A DNA stretch of 64,000 bases from positions 186,001-250,000 of the forward strand of contig JANWHD010000018.1 of the NCBI GenBank assembly GCA_025450585.1, read 5' to 3'. Positions 1-7,296 of the stretch are shown here, piece by piece; within the stretch, counting starts at the first letter, position 1; each line of letters begins with the position of its first letter. The notes under the pieces were generated by a model. The model was not told the origin of the DNA. It was given only the letters and a program-made list of their open reading frames with translations, and made no database searches. The stretch is from Solirubrobacterales bacterium. Lineage in GTDB: Bacteria; Actinomycetota; Thermoleophilia; Solirubrobacterales; 70-9. Made by a program: the position numbers and the translations under genes.

Positions 1-389
1 CCTTCCCGTCCAACGGAAAGGTGCTCGCCTTCAACGGCAAGCTGGGAGGCCGGCCGGCGATTTTCGCCCACATCTACGGGACCGATCCCGTCCCCACCTC
101 ATATGTGCTGCCCTTCTTCATCAAGAGCTCCGGAGGCACCTTCGGCACCGTCCTCGAAACGTCCCTGCCCCGCGTCACCGGCGAATGGGGCTACGTGACC
201 GGGATCTCGATGACCCTCGATCGTCGCTTCACCGTTCGCGGCAAGCAGCGCAGCTTCCTCAGCGCGAGCTGCCCGGCGCCCGACGGGTTCGGCCTCGCCA
301 CCTTCCCGCTGATCCGCACGAGCTTCGGCTTCGAGGGGGGCGTCAAGGTGACCAGCACGGTCAACCGCGTCTGCAAGGCGGGCGGGTGA
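1..389 (+). CDS. 3' end of an uncharacterised, probably secreted protein (cut by window edge)
   Basis: The reading frame is open from base 3 to the TGA at 387-389, so the start lies outside the window. The visible part is about 129 residues, rich in Gly, Phe and Thr in alternating patterns that suggest beta structure. It contains two Cys, one in SASCPAP and one in NRVCKAGG near the C-terminus, which could form a disulfide. The stop is one base before the next gene's GTG, so the two are probably co-transcribed. I do not recognise a family. Repeat-type extracellular proteins of Solirubrobacterales often have tails like this, which is only a loose resemblance. Confidence 0.6.
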   Translation, partial: FPSNGKVLAFNGKLGGRPAIFAHIYGTDPVPTSYVLPFFIKSSGGTFGTVLETSLPRVTGEWGYVTGISMTLDRRFTVRGKQRSFLSASCPAPDGFGLATFPLIRTSFGFEGGVKVTSTVNRVCKAGG

Positions 390-390
390 G

Positions 391-1101
391 GTGGGGATGC
401 GCCGCCGGCCGAAACTCTCCTACGCGAACGTCGTCTCCACCCTGGCGCTGTTCGTGGCGCTCAGCGGCGCCGGCGCCTACGCCGCCAGCCAGCTTCCGCC
501 GAAGTCGGTGGGGGAGCCCGAGCTGCGCCCCGGCGCCGTCACCGCCGAAAAGCTGCGCAAGAACGCCGTGATCGCGCCGAAGATAAAGGCGCTCGCCGTG
601 AAGCAGGGCAAGATCGCCAACGGGGCGGTGAGCGGGGTCAAGCTGGCCAACGGTGCGGTCAGCGGCGAGAAGCTAGCCGAAGGGGCCGTGACCACGAGCA
701 AGCTGGCCAACGGCGCCGTCACCGGCGAGAAGGTCGACGAGTCGAGCCTGGGCCAGGTCCCGAGTGCGGCGAAAGCCGACTTCGCCACCAGCGCCGAGTC
801 GGCCAACCCGGTCGCCTTCGCCCGGGTCAACGCGGAAGGGAAAGTCGATCCCGCTTTCTCGAAGGGGATCGCCACGGCAAACGTCACGGTCGAGGAATCC
901 GGCCTCTACTGCATCACCGCTCCCGGCTTCACCCCCCGCGGCGCCCAGGTGACCGTCGAAGACGTCGGCGCCGGCAGCGTCACGGCCACCGCGAAGGTCA
1001 ACAGCGGCCCGTGCCCCGCCCCCCAGGTGGCGGTGCAGACATACGGCGGCCTCAGTCTCAGCAAAGTCCCCGAGCCCTTCTTCGTCGTTCTTTACCGCTA
1101 G
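391..1101 (+). CDS. secreted protein with GAVT/KLANGAV repeats
   Basis: This is a 236-residue protein with a basic N-terminus, then a hydrophobic leader (about residues 10-32) ending AYAA. The leader is typical of a family common in Thermoleophilia. Residues about 45-125 are a run of roughly 8-13-residue repeats of the type NGAVSGxKLA, with Ala, Val and Lys at regular spacing. Such a run could form a beta-solenoid or coiled stalk. The C-terminal 90 residues form a compact beta-rich domain with Cys in LYCITAPG and SGPCPAP. A GTG start at 391 and an ATG at 397 are both possible. It follows the previous gene by one base. The function is unknown; a surface or structural role is inferred from the architecture. 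Confidence 0.7.
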   Translation: MGMRRRPKLSYANVVSTLALFVALSGAGAYAASQLPPKSVGEPELRPGAVTAEKLRKNAVIAPKIKALAVKQGKIANGAVSGVKLANGAVSGEKLAEGAVTTSKLANGAVTGEKVDESSLGQVPSAAKADFATSAESANPVAFARVNAEGKVDPAFSKGIATANVTVEESGLYCITAPGFTPRGAQVTVEDVGAGSVTATAKVNSGPCPAPQVAVQTYGGLSLSKVPEPFFVVLYR

Positions 1102-1105
1102 CCGA

Positions 1106-1179
<74 letters not shown>

Positions 1180-1220
1180 GGGTCCGAAGGGTAGAGCCTG
1201 GTTACGGTCTTCCGCTTGGG

Positions 1221-1697
1221 TCAACCCTCAGCCGCGTCGAGGTTCTCCAAGTCCACGAGATCTTGGCCGCGGCCGGCGGCTTGCTTCATCGCACGCAGAT
1301 CCTCCACCGAGCAGACCGCCACGTTGACTCCGAGCACTTCGGTCTCGGTTGCACGCGATCGAAGCTCGTCGAAGCTCGGAACGCCCTCGAGTCCCTGCAC
1401 GATGTCGAGGCGTCCAAGCTCTGTGTCGATTGCCATCTGTTCCCCGCTGGCGAGCTCCGCCGCGATCGAGAAGGGAGTTCCGAGCAGCGCCTCGCCTCGC
1501 TGCACATGCCCACCGGCCTCTACCGCCACCTCTGCAACCACCTTTAGGTTCTCGACATCGGACGCGACGACGATGTCGATGTCCTTGGTGGCACGAACGA
1601 CGCCTCTTGCTCCCAAAGCAAGCCCACCGATCACCACGAACTCCGCGCCCGCAGCTACCAGCCTCCGCAGGATCTCGTCGAAGGCGGCTGACGTCAT
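1221..1697 (-). CDS. nucleotidyltransferase-fold protein (MNT/DUF6036-like)
   Basis: This 158-residue protein has the nucleotidyltransferase fold. FVVIGGLALGARG gives the GG loop, followed by the acidic motif TKDIDIVV (the DxD-type metal-binding pair) and a further acidic strand near MAIDTELGRLDIV. The C-terminal VCSVEDLRAMKQAAGRGQDLVDLENL is typical of small nucleotidyltransferases that are one half of a two-gene module. An upstream in-frame extension exists, but the ATG at 1697 lies in a 4-base overlap with the stop of the partner gene. Translational coupling and the fold both support this start. Such pairs often act as toxin-antitoxin modules. That role is inferred here, not shown. Confidence 0.8.
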   Translation of the reverse strand: MTSAAFDEILRRLVAAGAEFVVIGGLALGARGVVRATKDIDIVVASDVENLKVVAEVAVEAGGHVQRGEALLGTPFSIAAELASGEQMAIDTELGRLDIVQGLEGVPSFDELRSRATETEVLGVNVAVCSVEDLRAMKQAAGRGQDLVDLENLDAAEG

Positions 1698-1870
1698 TGT
1701 CGCTGGGCGGGTGCGGCCATCTTCAGCAGCGCGTGACTCAGCGCGATCGTCTCGGCCAAGTTCACGCTCATGGGGCGTTGTGCGTCTTCGCGCAGTCGCT
1801 GGACGCGAACCGCCTCGGCCGCCGCCGCAGGGTCCTTCGAGGCTTGGCCCGGCTGTTGAATCGAAGCCAT
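1694..1870 (-). CDS. small partner of the nucleotidyltransferase (possible toxin-antitoxin component)
   Basis: This 58-residue, largely helical, Arg- and Ala-rich protein overlaps the nucleotidyltransferase gene by 4 bases (ATGA). The second half (AETIALSHALLKMA) resembles the short helical proteins that precede DUF6036-type nucleotidyltransferases. The chosen ATG at 1870 gives MASIQQPG. A longer frame to 1957 is possible, but its extra residues look non-coding. If the pair is a toxin-antitoxin module, this would be the regulatory half. Family assignment is uncertain because the protein is short. Confidence 0.5.
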   Translation of the reverse strand: MASIQQPGQASKDPAAAAEAVRVQRLREDAQRPMSVNLAETIALSHALLKMAAPAQRQ

Positions 1871-2035
1871 GAAGACACGGTAGCGAAGCAGAGTGGTTCT
1901 TTCCTGATCGGGCAGCGGATGGCTTTCGCTGTCCAAAACAGCACCAACCGCCGGCAATCGAAAGCAATCACTGCGCTGAAGATAGGCAAACGCATCGGCT
2001 CTATGGAGCCGAAAACGCGCTCCCCTCCACCTCGT

Positions 2036-2074
2036 TTAGGAGGGAGCCGCTCTATCCAGCTGAGCTATCGGGGC
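2036..2074 (-). repeat. second copy of the tRNA-Arg(CCT) 5' half (candidate att site remnant)
   Basis: These 39 bases match the tRNA segment 1141-1179 at 38 of 39 positions, in the same orientation, from the anticodon loop to the exact 5' end. The only difference is T at 1152 versus C at 2047. The 3' half of the tRNA is absent here, so it is not a gene. A direct repeat of part of a tRNA about 0.9 kb from the intact gene is the usual mark of site-specific integration. Here the repeated part is the 5' half, whereas most tRNA integrations duplicate the 3' half. Confidence 0.85.
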
Positions 2075-2129
2075 TAGCCGAAAAGGCTCTGTTGAGCCGT
2101 TTCGACGATTGCGAGCCGTTCGCGCTTGG

Positions 2130-2246
2130 CTAAAAATCGGCGGAAGTTGACTCTCCGCTGCCCATTGCTGCCCATTCGAGGGCCGCATCGAACTCGCGAA
2201 GCGCCACGCCAATCAGCCTCTCAGCCTCTCGCAGCGGCGCACAGCA
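2130..2246 (-). pseudogene. possible C-terminal remnant of a lost gene
   Basis: Between an upstream TAG and the TAG at 2132-2130 the minus strand is open for 38 codons with good coding character. It includes EAERLIGVALREFDAALEWA, an amphipathic helix with balanced charges, but no convincing start codon. It points towards the tRNA fragment 56 bases away. That is where the end of an integrase gene would be expected, but the peptide has no diagnostic recombinase residues. It may also be chance. Confidence 0.25.
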
Positions 2247-2278
2247 CTAGCGTAGACCCTTCATCGAAAGGCGGGCCT

Positions 2279-3694
2279 TCACGGTAGGCCGCTCAGACGG
2301 TTCATCACCGCCTGAACTGCGTCCTCTGCAACCGTGCGTGGTACGCCAAGTCGAGCGATGACATCGGCATCGCTGACGCTTGTCACCTCATTCCCGGTCT
2401 GTCTGGCAAAGGAAATAATCTCTCTTTCCACTGCATGCCCCCGGCTTGCTTGCTGTGCGATCACCTCACGGTTATCCGGGAGAGCCTCGGCAACATTCGC
2501 TACCGCTTTGCCAAGTGGAATGCGGTTCTCATCCGACGAAAAAGATTTTCCCTGGGGCTGTGTAGTACGCCAGCGAAGCCATGGTCCGGTAGAGATAATC
2601 TGCTGTGCGACTGCCGCCGAGAGCGAGCCGCGAGGAACGAGCTCTGGCCGGTCTGCGGTTGCACCCACAATGATTGACCAGCTGCTTAGCAGCATGGGTG
2701 GTTCGGCGAAGCTTCCAACTTCCGCCTCGGGTGAGAGCCAGAGTAAAAGCGCCATCACGTCGGGATGGTCGCCGACCAGCTCGCGCAGGTTTTTGATGAC
2801 TCGCTTGATGAAATTCCGGTCCGGTGTTTTCTCCTGAATCATCAGATGCGCACCGTAAATTGCGAGCATTGGGTTCTTTTGCTTTTTGAAAACCATTGCG
2901 CGCAGATCCTTGGCCGATATGACGACGCGGCGATCACGCAAGCCTTGGCGCGCCAGCTCTGTGCCGCGTAGGTCGTCCAGTCCCGCCTGGAATCCGTCCC
3001 CCGGGTCCGCCATCAGAATTGATGCGTCGGCAAGGTCCGGCCAGCGACCTCGCCCAGACGACGGGTAGGAGCGCCGTTGCAGGAACACTTGAGTTTGCCA
3101 TCCCGGAGAAACGACAACGGCTTGTTCGACGGCACCTATGCCTGGCGCAAAGCAACGCAACCGCCACGAGCCAGGTGTCAACTCATAACTGCACCCCGCC
3201 CACGGGGGATGTTCATGACTTGAACCTCCTCCAGCCTCCCCGTCGGCATCAATCGCACCGATCTCTTGACTCCCACAATGTAGCGTGACGCTTCGAGCCG
3301 GGTTCGTACGCGCCCGGAAATCCTGGTCACGGACAAACACCAGCAGTTTGCCCCCTCGGCCAATCCTCCTATGCGTCTTCTTGCTCATCTTTTCGGCGGC
3401 GAGACTCTGCTCTGGGACCTCGGCGAAAGTGTTGTTCAGCGGGGCGGCGCTCGCGAACGCGATCGGATCCTGATGAACGATCTTGGGCTCGTGCCCAGGA
3501 TGCAACGAAACCAACTGCTCGCGCACGGAGGACCCTGCCGCGAAGCGGGCCTCGTACAGACCAGGGGGCAGTTTGACCTCCACTCCCCGTAGTCCGTGGG
3601 CGACTGGTTTGAGCATCTGGTTGAGGACTGTGATCTGAACCGCAGCATCCGCGCTGATGATCCGCAGCGTGCGTGTCGGCTTAGATCGTGACAT
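2279..3694 (-). CDS. beta-sandwich protein of the caspase operon (uncharacterised)
   Basis: This 471-residue protein is the third gene of the operon. Residues about 10-65 form a short beta-rich domain (LPPGLYEARF) that resembles the C-terminal domain of the caspase encoded just upstream. Residues about 112-207 look like a second beta-sandwich of PEGA or carbohydrate-binding type (LTPGSWRLR). Residues about 260-390 hold a helical domain with NPMLAIYGAHLM at 274-285 and LLLWLSPEAE. The C-terminal 60 residues may be a small helical domain. There is no signal peptide and no enzyme motif that I can identify. Its start overlaps the caspase stop by 14 bases, so translation is coupled. A sensor or scaffold role is inferred only. 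Confidence 0.7.
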   Translation of the reverse strand: MSRSKPTRTLRIISADAAVQITVLNQMLKPVAHGLRGVEVKLPPGLYEARFAAGSSVREQLVSLHPGHEPKIVHQDPIAFASAAPLNNTFAEVPEQSLAAEKMSKKTHRRIGRGGKLLVFVRDQDFRARTNPARSVTLHCGSQEIGAIDADGEAGGGSSHEHPPWAGCSYELTPGSWRLRCFAPGIGAVEQAVVVSPGWQTQVFLQRRSYPSSGRGRWPDLADASILMADPGDGFQAGLDDLRGTELARQGLRDRRVVISAKDLRAMVFKKQKNPMLAIYGAHLMIQEKTPDRNFIKRVIKNLRELVGDHPDVMALLLWLSPEAEVGSFAEPPMLLSSWSIIVGATADRPELVPRGSLSAAVAQQIISTGPWLRWRTTQPQGKSFSSDENRIPLGKAVANVAEALPDNREVIAQQASRGHAVEREIISFARQTGNEVTSVSDADVIARLGVPRTVAEDAVQAVMNRLSGLP

Positions 3695-4673
3695 TCAGTA
3701 TCCCAGCAGTCAATTTTACTATAGTAGTCAACCTCTTCTCTGGCCTCTCGATATCTTCCCGAGCTACCTCGTAGAGACCGCTGTCAAGCTCAACTCCCCA
3801 CGCCTCCCCGCCCTTCAGTCTCTTCGATTTGATAGGCGGCAAGTTCCCCCCGCGCCCAATGCTTACATCGGCTTCTGTAACGCTCGGCTCGATCAAGATG
3901 TTGAGTATCGGCTTCATCAGTGGCGATCCGAACTGAAGTTCGTCCGGACTTGGCTGGAAGTGCGGACTTTGCAACTCGTCCTGTCCCATCAGCTCGCTCA
4001 TACGAGCTACAACAAGAGGCTCCAGGCTCTTCGAGGTGTGCGCGCCACTTCTCAATGCCTCAAGGACGGCTACGGTAAAGACTCCGCGGATTTCGCCATC
4101 AATCACTTTTTCACGCGCCGGCCGAGAGAAGCAACTCGCAAAAGCATAGAGCCAGCGTGGATTCCCGGCCAGTTCGCTCGCTACCGGCTGCCAGGGGAGG
4201 GAGTTCGCTACCAGGCCGACGATCTCAGTGCGGCAGCAATCCATCAACAGGACGACCTCCTCGAAATATCGGGCCTGCGCAAAGTGGTCCGCAACCGCTG
4301 AGCCACTGACATGGTGGCCCCAGCGCTGCGCCTTTGCGTTGGCCATCAGCAGTGCGGCGTCACGTAGGGCTGGCGCACATCCGTGTCCAGCCATGAAAAT
4401 GTAAAGGCGCCGCCCGACGATCTGAGGATCGTTGTCCCGAGCGAGATCGATGAGCTTTTCGAAAGGTTCGTAAACGTCGTCACTGCCCGGTCGATGGCTC
4501 GCGTTATAGTCAGTTGAGCTGATTCGATGAATTTGGTTTTCTGGCACGTCGCCTCCGTGCGGGTCCTGCAACCACTCGATAATCGCGCGGGCGTCGTTCT
4601 CGGCTCCCTCAAGATCTTCAAAATGGGCATAGCGGCCAATGCCAATAACTATGGCGTGGTCATCTGTTGCCAT
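3681..4673 (-). CDS. caspase-family (peptidase C14) protease with C-terminal beta domain
   Basis: This 330-residue protein starts MATDDHAIVIGIGRY, the usual first strand of the caspase p20 fold. NDARAI then sits where caspase families have their N-terminal helix. The catalytic His is in FMAGHG (H97). The catalytic Cys is in LLMDCCRTE (D145-C146-C147, with C147 in the usual position). Residues about 255-330 form a beta-rich tail (VELDSGLYEV) similar to the first domain of the next protein. The ATG at 4673 overlaps the hydrolase stop (TGATG). Bacterial caspase-like proteases act in regulated cell death and antiphage immunity in several systems. That function for this operon is inferred from the fold and the genomic setting. 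Confidence 0.88.
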   Translation of the reverse strand: MATDDHAIVIGIGRYAHFEDLEGAENDARAIIEWLQDPHGGDVPENQIHRISSTDYNASHRPGSDDVYEPFEKLIDLARDNDPQIVGRRLYIFMAGHGCAPALRDAALLMANAKAQRWGHHVSGSAVADHFAQARYFEEVVLLMDCCRTEIVGLVANSLPWQPVASELAGNPRWLYAFASCFSRPAREKVIDGEIRGVFTVAVLEALRSGAHTSKSLEPLVVARMSELMGQDELQSPHFQPSPDELQFGSPLMKPILNILIEPSVTEADVSIGRGGNLPPIKSKRLKGGEAWGVELDSGLYEVAREDIERPEKRLTTIVKLTAGILNVTI

Positions 4674-6052
4674 CAGGTTTCAGATATGAAGCACGCCAGA
4701 CTGTTTAGTGTTGCTCCGTCGTCATCGAAATCACCGTGACGCACGGCTTCCGATGTCAATCCTGCTCTTCCGTTCGCAACCGACCATACGGTGCTGTCCG
4801 GCCGCCCTTCAAGCTCCGCTCTTACGCTCTCGATCTCGGGGAACTCAGGACTCGAGAATTGCTCGCGATTTGAATGAAACCGCTCCATTCCCAAAAGCGG
4901 CCAATCAGCCCGGGACTCCAGGACGCCCGACACGAAATAGAGGAGAGAATGCGGATAAACCGGGAGAAGTAGGCGGTCCTTGCGCTCCACCTCGTCTTTC
5001 ATGCAAAAGATGCGCAAGTGGCGAAGGCGATGACCATGCTGGGTAAGCGCTCGCTCCATTGTTTGAAAATCACAGGCGGGCGCCAGCAGCACCACGTCGA
5101 AGTCTCGGCCCTCAGGCAGGAGCGCATCGGCCTTAGCAAGGAAGTTGCAGACGTATAGGGCCCCCGCGCTATGGCCGACCAGCACCGGCACGCTTGACTC
5201 AAGCGCCGCTAGTTCCTCCAGAAGTCCTGTACCGGCAAACCGCTCCCCGTCGCCCCCGAAGGCGTCTGTCGTCTCCTGCTTCATTCGCTGCCAGACAAGC
5301 CGCCCAGCGCTTGCGAGGTAGAACTCTCGCAGCAACTCCTCAACAGCTGTCGCATACAGTCCATGGCTTCGGCCTAGGCGTTGCCGCTCTACTACGCGCT
5401 TGACAGTTGCGAGGGCTCCCTTCACGAGGCGTGCCGTCGTCACGAGGCTCCGATCGCGCCCGTCGGTCACCTCTCCAGCTATTTCGCTCAAGACCTCGGG
5501 CGATATGTTCGTTGCCTTGGTCTTCGCGATTCGATCCGCCTCGCCCTGAATCACCGAGTCATTGCGAACCATGGCCAGGAATTGCTGTTGCTGCGAGTCG
5601 CTAAGCAGCTCTGCCTGCTCGGGCAGATCGCTGAAAGGTTCCTCGGTCCCCTCTGAAGATACTGCTTGATAAACCTCTTGGAGATCGGGCAGATCGACCG
5701 CAATACCTCGTGTGCTCCCGGACGTTTCACGGGCCTTTCCTACGAGGAACTGCAAGATGCGCGCCAGCAACCGCTTGAAGATTCTTTCACCCCCGATCGC
5801 CGACAGGCTGTGAGCGATCGTTTCACCGAAGCCGGACTGCCATAGAAAGAACAGGGGATAGCCGCCAGCGTTCTCATATATGGGCCCAAGGCGCTCTGCC
5901 ATTGCTAGCCCGGTTTGCCGGTTTACCAATCCACCATGGAAGTGCACCACCAACCTGTTCCCGCTGTCCTGCCAAGCGTCAAGGGCGTCGCTCAGATCTT
6001 TGCGCGTTCCTTGGTCGAAGCGGCCGTTGCGAACACAGACTCGGTAGCTCAC
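4673..6052 (-). CDS. alpha/beta-hydrolase-fold protein, first gene of the caspase operon
   Basis: This 459-residue protein opens with a strand followed by HFHGG (37-41), an oxyanion-hole motif. It has the nucleophile elbow GHSAG at 293-297 (Ser295). The acid could be the Asp in FDVVLLAPACD and the base a His near the C-terminus (RHGDFDDD). Residues about 95-260 are a long helical insertion rich in Glu and Arg that could be a lid or regulatory domain. No signal peptide is seen, so it is probably cytoplasmic. Esterase, lipase or thioesterase activity is possible. The substrate is unknown. It is the promoter-proximal gene, translationally coupled to the caspase. Confidence 0.75.
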   Translation of the reverse strand: MSYRVCVRNGRFDQGTRKDLSDALDAWQDSGNRLVVHFHGGLVNRQTGLAMAERLGPIYENAGGYPLFFLWQSGFGETIAHSLSAIGGERIFKRLLARILQFLVGKARETSGSTRGIAVDLPDLQEVYQAVSSEGTEEPFSDLPEQAELLSDSQQQQFLAMVRNDSVIQGEADRIAKTKATNISPEVLSEIAGEVTDGRDRSLVTTARLVKGALATVKRVVERQRLGRSHGLYATAVEELLREFYLASAGRLVWQRMKQETTDAFGGDGERFAGTGLLEELAALESSVPVLVGHSAGALYVCNFLAKADALLPEGRDFDVVLLAPACDFQTMERALTQHGHRLRHLRIFCMKDEVERKDRLLLPVYPHSLLYFVSGVLESRADWPLLGMERFHSNREQFSSPEFPEIESVRAELEGRPDSTVWSVANGRAGLTSEAVRHGDFDDDGATLNSLACFISET

Positions 6053-6217
6053 GAGGCGGGCACGCTATCGTATCTAGTGACGCCCCTGCAGATACCTTGT
6101 CTTCGCTAAAGACTTTTTCTCGGCTGTCGATTGATTGGGTGCCCGCCACGCACCGCAACTCCGACCAGGTTGTGGTTTCAAGAGATGGAGGAGCGGGCAG
6201 CGTTAGGAGACAGAGCA

Positions 6218-6394
6218 ATGGGAATTTTTAGGCACCGACACGCTCGACCAGATCGTCGGATACCGGCGGAGCACCGATCGGGATACGTAGGAAAGATCCG
6301 CGCGGAGAGCTATGCAGCCGCTGCCCGTGACCCGTTCATTCGCGATTTCGTCGCTCGAGCCAGCGAGAAGCTAAGACGTCGTCCCATTGACTGA
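6218..6394 (+). CDS. small basic protein of unknown function
   Basis: A 58-residue frame from ATG 6218 is preceded by GTTAGGAGA with suitable spacing. The product is Arg-rich (pI clearly high) with a helical second half (IRDFVARASEKLRRR). It diverges from the caspase operon across about 165 bases and converges on the acetyltransferase gene with one base between stops. I do not recognise a family. The good ribosome binding site is the main argument that it is real. Confidence 0.4.
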   Translation: MGIFRHRHARPDRRIPAEHRSGYVGKIRAESYAAAARDPFIRDFVARASEKLRRRPID

Positions 6395-6395
6395 C

Positions 6396-6950
6396 TCAGA
6401 GAATCTCGCGCTCAACCTCCACGTCCACGGGTAGGTAGAGGAGCCCGGGTTTCTCTGGCTGGTCCACTGGCTGGAAGTGATAGTCGTCTTGCCACATTTG
6501 CCCGACGCGGTTGTTCGCGGGCTCGACGACGATCGCTTTGACGTCACTTTCGGTTAGGGCTCGGCCGATCACCTCTTCGACCAGCACTCGCCCGAAGCCT
6601 TCGGGGGTGGTCGCCGACCTGACGATCGAGGACAGCATCAATATTGGCTGTAGAGATCCCTCTCCGATGCGGGCTCGTCGCTGCTCAATTGAGAAAAACC
6701 CGAGCAGATGGTCATTGTGGAAGGCGTGGGTCTCAAACTCCATATGACGCTGAGATACGTTTTCCCGTAGCATCTCCGTCATCTCGTCGGCGGGTCTTAG
6801 ATCGACCGGCACAAATTGGGTGGCTAGTTTGATCCATCGCTCGCATTCGTCGGTTTGCAACAGTTGGTCTGTCAACTCCGCCCAGGTTGCATCCGGCGGC
6901 GCGCAGATGGTTTCCTCGGTGTCGAACATCGATCGGATTCTATTTATCAC
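6396..6950 (-). CDS. GNAT-fold acetyltransferase-like protein
   Basis: This is a 184-residue protein. The strand LLGFFSIEQRRARI and the later segment TPEGFGRVLVEEVIGRA (central helix after the acyl-CoA loop), then KAIVVEPANN with MWQDDYHF near the end, match the order of the GCN5-related acetyltransferase fold. The canonical Q/RxxGxG/A loop is degenerate (EGFGR), so acetyl-CoA binding is likely but not assured. It lies 55 bases downstream of a small gene on the same strand, an arrangement shared with GNAT toxin-antitoxin pairs. The lower GC and location place it in the island. Confidence 0.6.
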   Translation of the reverse strand: MINRIRSMFDTEETICAPPDATWAELTDQLLQTDECERWIKLATQFVPVDLRPADEMTEMLRENVSQRHMEFETHAFHNDHLLGFFSIEQRRARIGEGSLQPILMLSSIVRSATTPEGFGRVLVEEVIGRALTESDVKAIVVEPANNRVGQMWQDDYHFQPVDQPEKPGLLYLPVDVEVEREIL

Positions 6951-6961
6951 TACACAGAATA

Positions 6962-6979
6962 CCGCTCAAATATGAGCGG
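6962..6979. promoter_or_regulatory. 18-base palindrome CCGCTC-N6-GAGCGG
   Basis: A perfect 6-base inverted repeat with an AT-only centre (AAATAT) sits in the 55-base gap between the small gene 7006-7206 and the acetyltransferase gene, 12 bases upstream of the latter's start. It could be an operator for a small DNA-binding partner or a short hairpin. No T-run follows on either strand, which argues against a terminator. Confidence 0.4.
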
Positions 6980-7005
6980 AAAGGAGCCCGTTGGGCCGCT
7001 GACGG

Positions 7006-7206
7006 CTAGCGTGATCCCTTGAACCGTACTTCGGCAGGATCGAACCCGTAACGGCTCTTCCAAGTCTTTCTCGCGTCGGCAATCAATGTCTGGACGCTGA
7101 GAGCTTGTGAGTTTCGCGCGTATGCCCTTGGGTTCAGCTGCCCTATCGAACCGATCCCTCCGTCACGCTGCGTCTCTGCGGCAGCACGCCTGCGTGTAAT
7201 GGTCAT
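7006..7206 (-). CDS. small protein preceding the acetyltransferase (possible partner)
   Basis: This is a 66-residue protein. The ATG at 7206 follows GGAGG with 8 bases spacing on the minus strand, a strong ribosome binding site, so the longer frame to 7278 is not needed. The N-terminus is basic (TITRRRAAAE). The C-terminus is a helix ending WKSRYGFDPAEVRFKG. It is not a recognisable ribbon-helix-helix antitoxin. Position upstream of the GNAT gene on the same strand suggests co-expression. The pair may be a toxin-antitoxin module, but the family is not recognised. Confidence 0.5.
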   Translation of the reverse strand: MTITRRRAAAETQRDGGIGSIGQLNPRAYARNSQALSVQTLIADARKTWKSRYGFDPAEVRFKGSR

Positions 7207-7296
7207 CTGATGAGCCTCCGACTGGTCAGGATCGCTTAACGCAGAGCGACCGTACCATATTCTCTGGCCAGGACGCAATCCCTGCAGAGTCAGTTG

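Larger units (their letters stand above)
1871..2278. other. 408-base non-coding stretch between two accessory modules
   Basis: I see no complete gene here. The stretch holds the duplicated tRNA 5' half at 2036-2074 and an open reading remnant at 2130-2246 on the minus strand. There is also a short tandem duplication, CTGCCCATTG followed by CTGCCCATTC, at about 2159-2178. Base composition is mixed, with AT-richer patches around 1900-2000. It is most easily read as the scarred junction of one or more insertions. Confidence 0.5.

Noticed and set aside
1698..1967. N-terminal extension of the nucleotidyltransferase frame
   Set aside because: The added residues are Arg/Pro-rich without structure, whereas the ATG at 1697 overlaps the partner gene's stop and begins the fold.
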